This document shows, in pieces, positions 61,661 through 64,000 of a stretch of 64,000 nucleotides of DNA (position 1 is its first letter; each line of letters opens with the position of its first letter). Source of the stretch: Helicobacter sp. (GTDB lineage: Bacteria; Campylobacterota; Campylobacteria; Campylobacterales; Helicobacteraceae); the NCBI RefSeq assembly GCF_017502485.1, contig NZ_JAFVUX010000001.1, positions 1 through 64,000 of the forward strand, read 5' to 3'. The translations under genes and the position numbers were made by a program. A model generated the notes under the pieces. It saw nothing but the letters and a program-made list of their open reading frames with translations, searched no databases and had not been told where the DNA came from.

Positions 61661-62548
61661 ATGCAAGCAGATAAACAGGCAATCATTAGCTTTGGACTCG
61701 CGGGGAATTTCGCTAACCACCTAGAGCAAGCAGGAGAAGCAAAGGATTTTGCCAACATCGTATGCGATGATGCAAATGCACCTAAGGGGGTTTTTCCATT
61801 TTATGTGCCTAACTCTGCTACATTAGGGCGCGACTGTTTTAATGATAAAGCCATAATCTTGCCACAAGATTCTACTAAGCGCATACAAGCAGAACCAGAA
61901 GTCGCCCTAGAGTGCGAGATCATCTATGAAGATATAGATTCTAGCGTGCAAAGGCTAGTTAAAGCCGTTGTGCCAAAGTTTTTTATGGCGTGTAATGATG
62001 CTTCTGTACGCAACGACTGCTATGCCACAAAAATCTCACAAAAGAAAAATTTCTCCCTTGGCTCCAAAGGGCTTGGCACAAAAATCTCTATCGATACTTT
62101 CACAAAATCTGGGATTTGCCAACGCTACTCAATCGCCTCTTTTATCTCACATAAAGGCACAGAGTTTGTGCCCTATGGCGAATGTAGCGCACTGCACTCT
62201 TATAGCTACTTTTATAGCAAACTTACTGAGTGGATCGCTTGCAAGCTTAATACACAAAAGGACTTTGGTGTCCTAGAAGATCTCCCCCAGATTCTCGTGC
62301 AAGCAGGCTACCCTCGCCAAGCACTCATCTCTATTGGTGCTACTCGCTATATGCCACGCTATGAGCAATATTTCTTGCAAGTAGGCGATGAGCTTGCCAT
62401 TGTCGTGTTTGACCACACACGCTTTAGTGCCACGCAAGTAAGGGAGCTTGTAGAATCTATCGCTAAAACACGCAGAGATGGTGCGCCACAAAGCTGCGTA
62501 GATGGAATCTCTGCGCTCTATCAAATCGTGCAAGCACACAATGCTTGA
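61661..62548 (+). CDS. DUF5718-type conserved protein
   Basis: A 295-residue cytosolic protein. Start at ATG 61661 after AAGGACACTT. The opening AIISFGLAGNFANHLEQAGEAKDF and the block PKGVFPFYVPNS, then GSKGLGTKISID, are as I recall for Helicobacter/Campylobacter proteins of this family. The role is unknown; the fold may be like fumarylacetoacetate hydrolases. It overlaps the first permease by 8 bases, suggesting a link to amino-acid uptake or use. Confidence 0.65.
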   Translation: MQADKQAIISFGLAGNFANHLEQAGEAKDFANIVCDDANAPKGVFPFYVPNSATLGRDCFNDKAIILPQDSTKRIQAEPEVALECEIIYEDIDSSVQRLVKAVVPKFFMACNDASVRNDCYATKISQKKNFSLGSKGLGTKISIDTFTKSGICQRYSIASFISHKGTEFVPYGECSALHSYSYFYSKLTEWIACKLNTQKDFGVLEDLPQILVQAGYPRQALISIGATRYMPRYEQYFLQVGDELAIVVFDHTRFSATQVRELVESIAKTRRDGAPQSCVDGISALYQIVQAHNA

Positions 62549-63236
62549 TTTTGCATTTATTTGGCAGCATATTGGGCTGTTTAAAAGCGGACTACTTCTT
62601 ACAATCACCATCTCGCTTTGTGGCATTACACTAGCGATTGTTGTAGGACTTTTGTGTGCGTGTGTGCTTATAGAGTGTGAGCGCGAACTAGCTAATAGTA
62701 GCAAGCTTAAGCGCGCGCTTTTACAAGCTACGCGCTTAAGTATCACAAGCTATGTCGAAATAGCGCGCAACACACCCCTACTTATTCATCTCTTCTTTCT
62801 CTATTTTGCTTTGCCAAAGGTTGGGATTACGCTCTCTGCCTTTGCTTGTGCGACTACTGCACTGGCATTTCTTGGCGGGGGGTATATGTGCGAGAGTCTC
62901 CGCGCTGGACTTGGGAGCATTAGCAAGACTCAAGTAGAATCCGCGCTTAGCATAGGGCTATCGCGACTAAGCGTGCTACGCTTTGTTGTGCTACCTCAAG
63001 GACTTGGAATCGCCCTGCCCGGGATCACAGCAAATGTGATCTTTCTCATCAAGGAAACTTCTGTTGTAGGGATTTTGGCATTAGGAGATATTTTATACAT
63101 TAGTAAAGATATTATTGACTTATATGGGAAAACTTATGAGGCTCTCACTATGCTACTTTTAATGTATGTCGTGTTGCTTTTGCCCATTTCTTTAGCAGCA
63201 AGCGCGCTAGAATCCCACCTAAACAAGCAATTATAA
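62541..63236 (+). CDS. Amino-acid ABC transporter permease (GlnP/HisM family), first
   Basis: A 231-residue inner-membrane protein with five helices. The start is ATG 62541 overlapping the previous stop; the longer frame lacks a good start. EIARNTPLLIHLFFLYFALP is the standard HisM-type motif, and QVESALSIGLSRLSVLRFVVLPQG is the EAA loop that meets the ATPase. It takes up a polar amino acid, probably glutamine or glutamate by analogy with the H. pylori counterparts. Confidence 0.9.
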   Translation: MLDFAFIWQHIGLFKSGLLLTITISLCGITLAIVVGLLCACVLIECERELANSSKLKRALLQATRLSITSYVEIARNTPLLIHLFFLYFALPKVGITLSAFACATTALAFLGGGYMCESLRAGLGSISKTQVESALSIGLSRLSVLRFVVLPQGLGIALPGITANVIFLIKETSVVGILALGDILYISKDIIDLYGKTYEALTMLLLMYVVLLLPISLAASALESHLNKQL

Positions 63237-63256
63237 GAAGCACAAAGGAAGTTGTA

Positions 63257-63913
63257 ATGGAAGTACTCTATAATATCCATAATCTCACTAGACTCTTGCA
63301 AGGAATTGGCATTAGCTTCTCTATCGCATTTACTGCAATTGCTTGCTCCATCGTCATTGGCACGATTGTGGGACTTATGATGGTGTCTAGCTCTAGGATT
63401 TTACGCATAGCCTGCAAGCTCTACCTAGAATCTGTGCGACTTATCCCTATCCTAGCTTTGCTCTATGTGTGCTACTTTGGCTTGCCCCAGCTCTTGCATA
63501 TAAGTCTATCAAATGTCGCAGTAGCAGTGCTTGTCTTTAGCTTTTGGGGAGGTGCTGAGATGGCAGATCTAGTAAGAGGGGCGTTACAGAGTGTCGATAA
63601 GCACCAAAAAGAAGCCGCCCTATCTCTTGGGCTCTCCACTCTTAGTGTGCAGCTCTTTATCATCTTACCCATTGCTAATAAGCGACTCTTACCCGGGCTT
63701 ATTAATCTTTTTACAAGGCTGATTAAGACCACTTCGCTGTTACTTTTCATCGGTATTGCTGATATGCTACAAGTAGGACGCCAGATCATAGAAGCAAATC
63801 GCTCTATCCCTACAGCGGCATTTGTAATATATAGCGCGCTACTTGTGGGGTATTTTGCGATGTGCTTTCCACTAAGTCGCCTAGCCAAATCCCTAGAAGC
63901 ACGCGCGAAGTAG
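63257..63913 (+). CDS. Amino-acid ABC transporter permease, second
   Basis: A 218-residue permease, partner of the preceding one. YLESVRLIPILALLYVCYFGLPQ and the EAA loop HQKEAALSLGLSTLSVQLFIILP are clear. LIKTTSLLLFIGIADML lies before the last helix. AAGGAAGTTGTA precedes the ATG. The ATPase and binding protein are not in the window and should lie downstream if the H. pylori order is kept. Confidence 0.9.
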   Translation: MEVLYNIHNLTRLLQGIGISFSIAFTAIACSIVIGTIVGLMMVSSSRILRIACKLYLESVRLIPILALLYVCYFGLPQLLHISLSNVAVAVLVFSFWGGAEMADLVRGALQSVDKHQKEAALSLGLSTLSVQLFIILPIANKRLLPGLINLFTRLIKTTSLLLFIGIADMLQVGRQIIEANRSIPTAAFVIYSALLVGYFAMCFPLSRLAKSLEARAK

Positions 63914-63930
63914 ATTCTAGCTAGAATCTA
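63911..63930. repeat. Perfect 20-base palindrome TAGATTCTAG/CTAGAATCTA
   Basis: TAGATTCTAG followed at once by its own complement, starting at the stop of the second permease (TAG). It is made of two inverted copies of the overrepresented motif. It could serve as a weak terminator, although no T run follows. Confidence 0.85.
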
Positions 63931-64000
63931 GCCAAGTAGATTGCATTAAGCCCTAGCTAATGCCACTAAGTAAAGCGCGCTTCTATCTCCAAAAGCTCTA

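Noticed and set aside
61990-62045. Palindromic repeat within the DUF5718-type gene (GTACGCAACGACTGC)
   Set aside because: Only a weak match to one arm; the encoded NDASVRNDCYATKIS looks like native family sequence.
1-64000. tRNA, rRNA or CRISPR array
   Set aside because: No T-loop GTTCRANNC with acceptor stem, no rRNA sequence and no regularly spaced repeats with unique spacers were recognised; the six tail repeats are too unevenly spaced and enclose genes.

Overview
The window reads as chromosome of an enterohepatic Helicobacter (a H. bilis / H. cinaedi / H. canis-like species; species not decided). Gene order follows H. pylori in several blocks recognised from memory: surA-like / TPR protein / rnhA / rnc / aroC; tig / clpP / def; rplY / pth / LptF-LptG-type permease; speE next to coaE; and an amino-acid ABC permease pair beside a DUF5718-type protein. 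An LPP20-family protein and a Helicobacter-type outer-membrane protein agree with this. No tRNA, rRNA or CRISPR array was recognised.

Layout. (1) 1-3.9 kb is an accessory island: a cut-off gene, a remnant of a type IIG restriction-modification gene, a NYN-domain protein and three toxin-antitoxin pairs (YoeB-like, YafQ-like, ParE/RelE-like). They are separated by six copies of one repeat whose sense is the C-terminal tail of Eco57I-type (type IIG) enzymes. (2) 3.9-25 kb is core: rplU-rpmA-obg, a dsbA/dsbI pair, an MFS exporter, surA-like to aroC, a PAP2 phosphatase, comM, trxA-trxB-dapB, a SF1 helicase, a metallophosphoesterase and a YeiH-type exporter. (3) 25-39.5 kb is a glycosyltransferase locus of ten genes plus one decayed methyltransferase. 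It carries eight poly-G tracts of 9-11 G and probably builds a variable surface glycan. (4) 39.5-54.9 kb is core again: LPP20 protein, monomeric isocitrate dehydrogenase, porin-like OMP, queF, coaE-speE, fliI, tig-clpP-GGDEF-def, rplY-pth-lptF/G and a family-90 glycosyltransferase. (5) 54.9-64 kb: a frameshifted DUF262/DUF1524 (GmrSD-like) gene, nicotinamide phosphoribosyltransferase, hypE, ribA, a DUF3943-type protein, an azlC remnant, a DUF5718-type protein and two ABC permeases.

The strongest candidate for something undescribed is the glycosyltransferase locus. Most genes with a C-terminal G tract have two legible ends. In one register (usually G9) the protein stops early. One more G opens a tail, without stop codons, that runs to a stop inside the start region of the next gene. 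At five of those next starts the ATG lies in the loop of an inverted repeat of the type AGGCAG-loop-CTGCCT. This suggests, as inference, that slippage in one gene sets translation of the next by coupling, so the locus could behave as a chain of linked switches. Two further tracts (G11) lie at the joint between domain modules of GT-B enzymes and decide whether a second C-terminal module is attached.

Other unusual signals: the restriction-tail / toxin-antitoxin cassette array; a palindromic interspersed repeat that also lies inside reading frames (Rickettsia-palindromic-element-like); and the core TAGAATC/GATTCTA, seen by eye more than a hundred times on both strands, a density like that of DNA uptake sequences in other bacteria.
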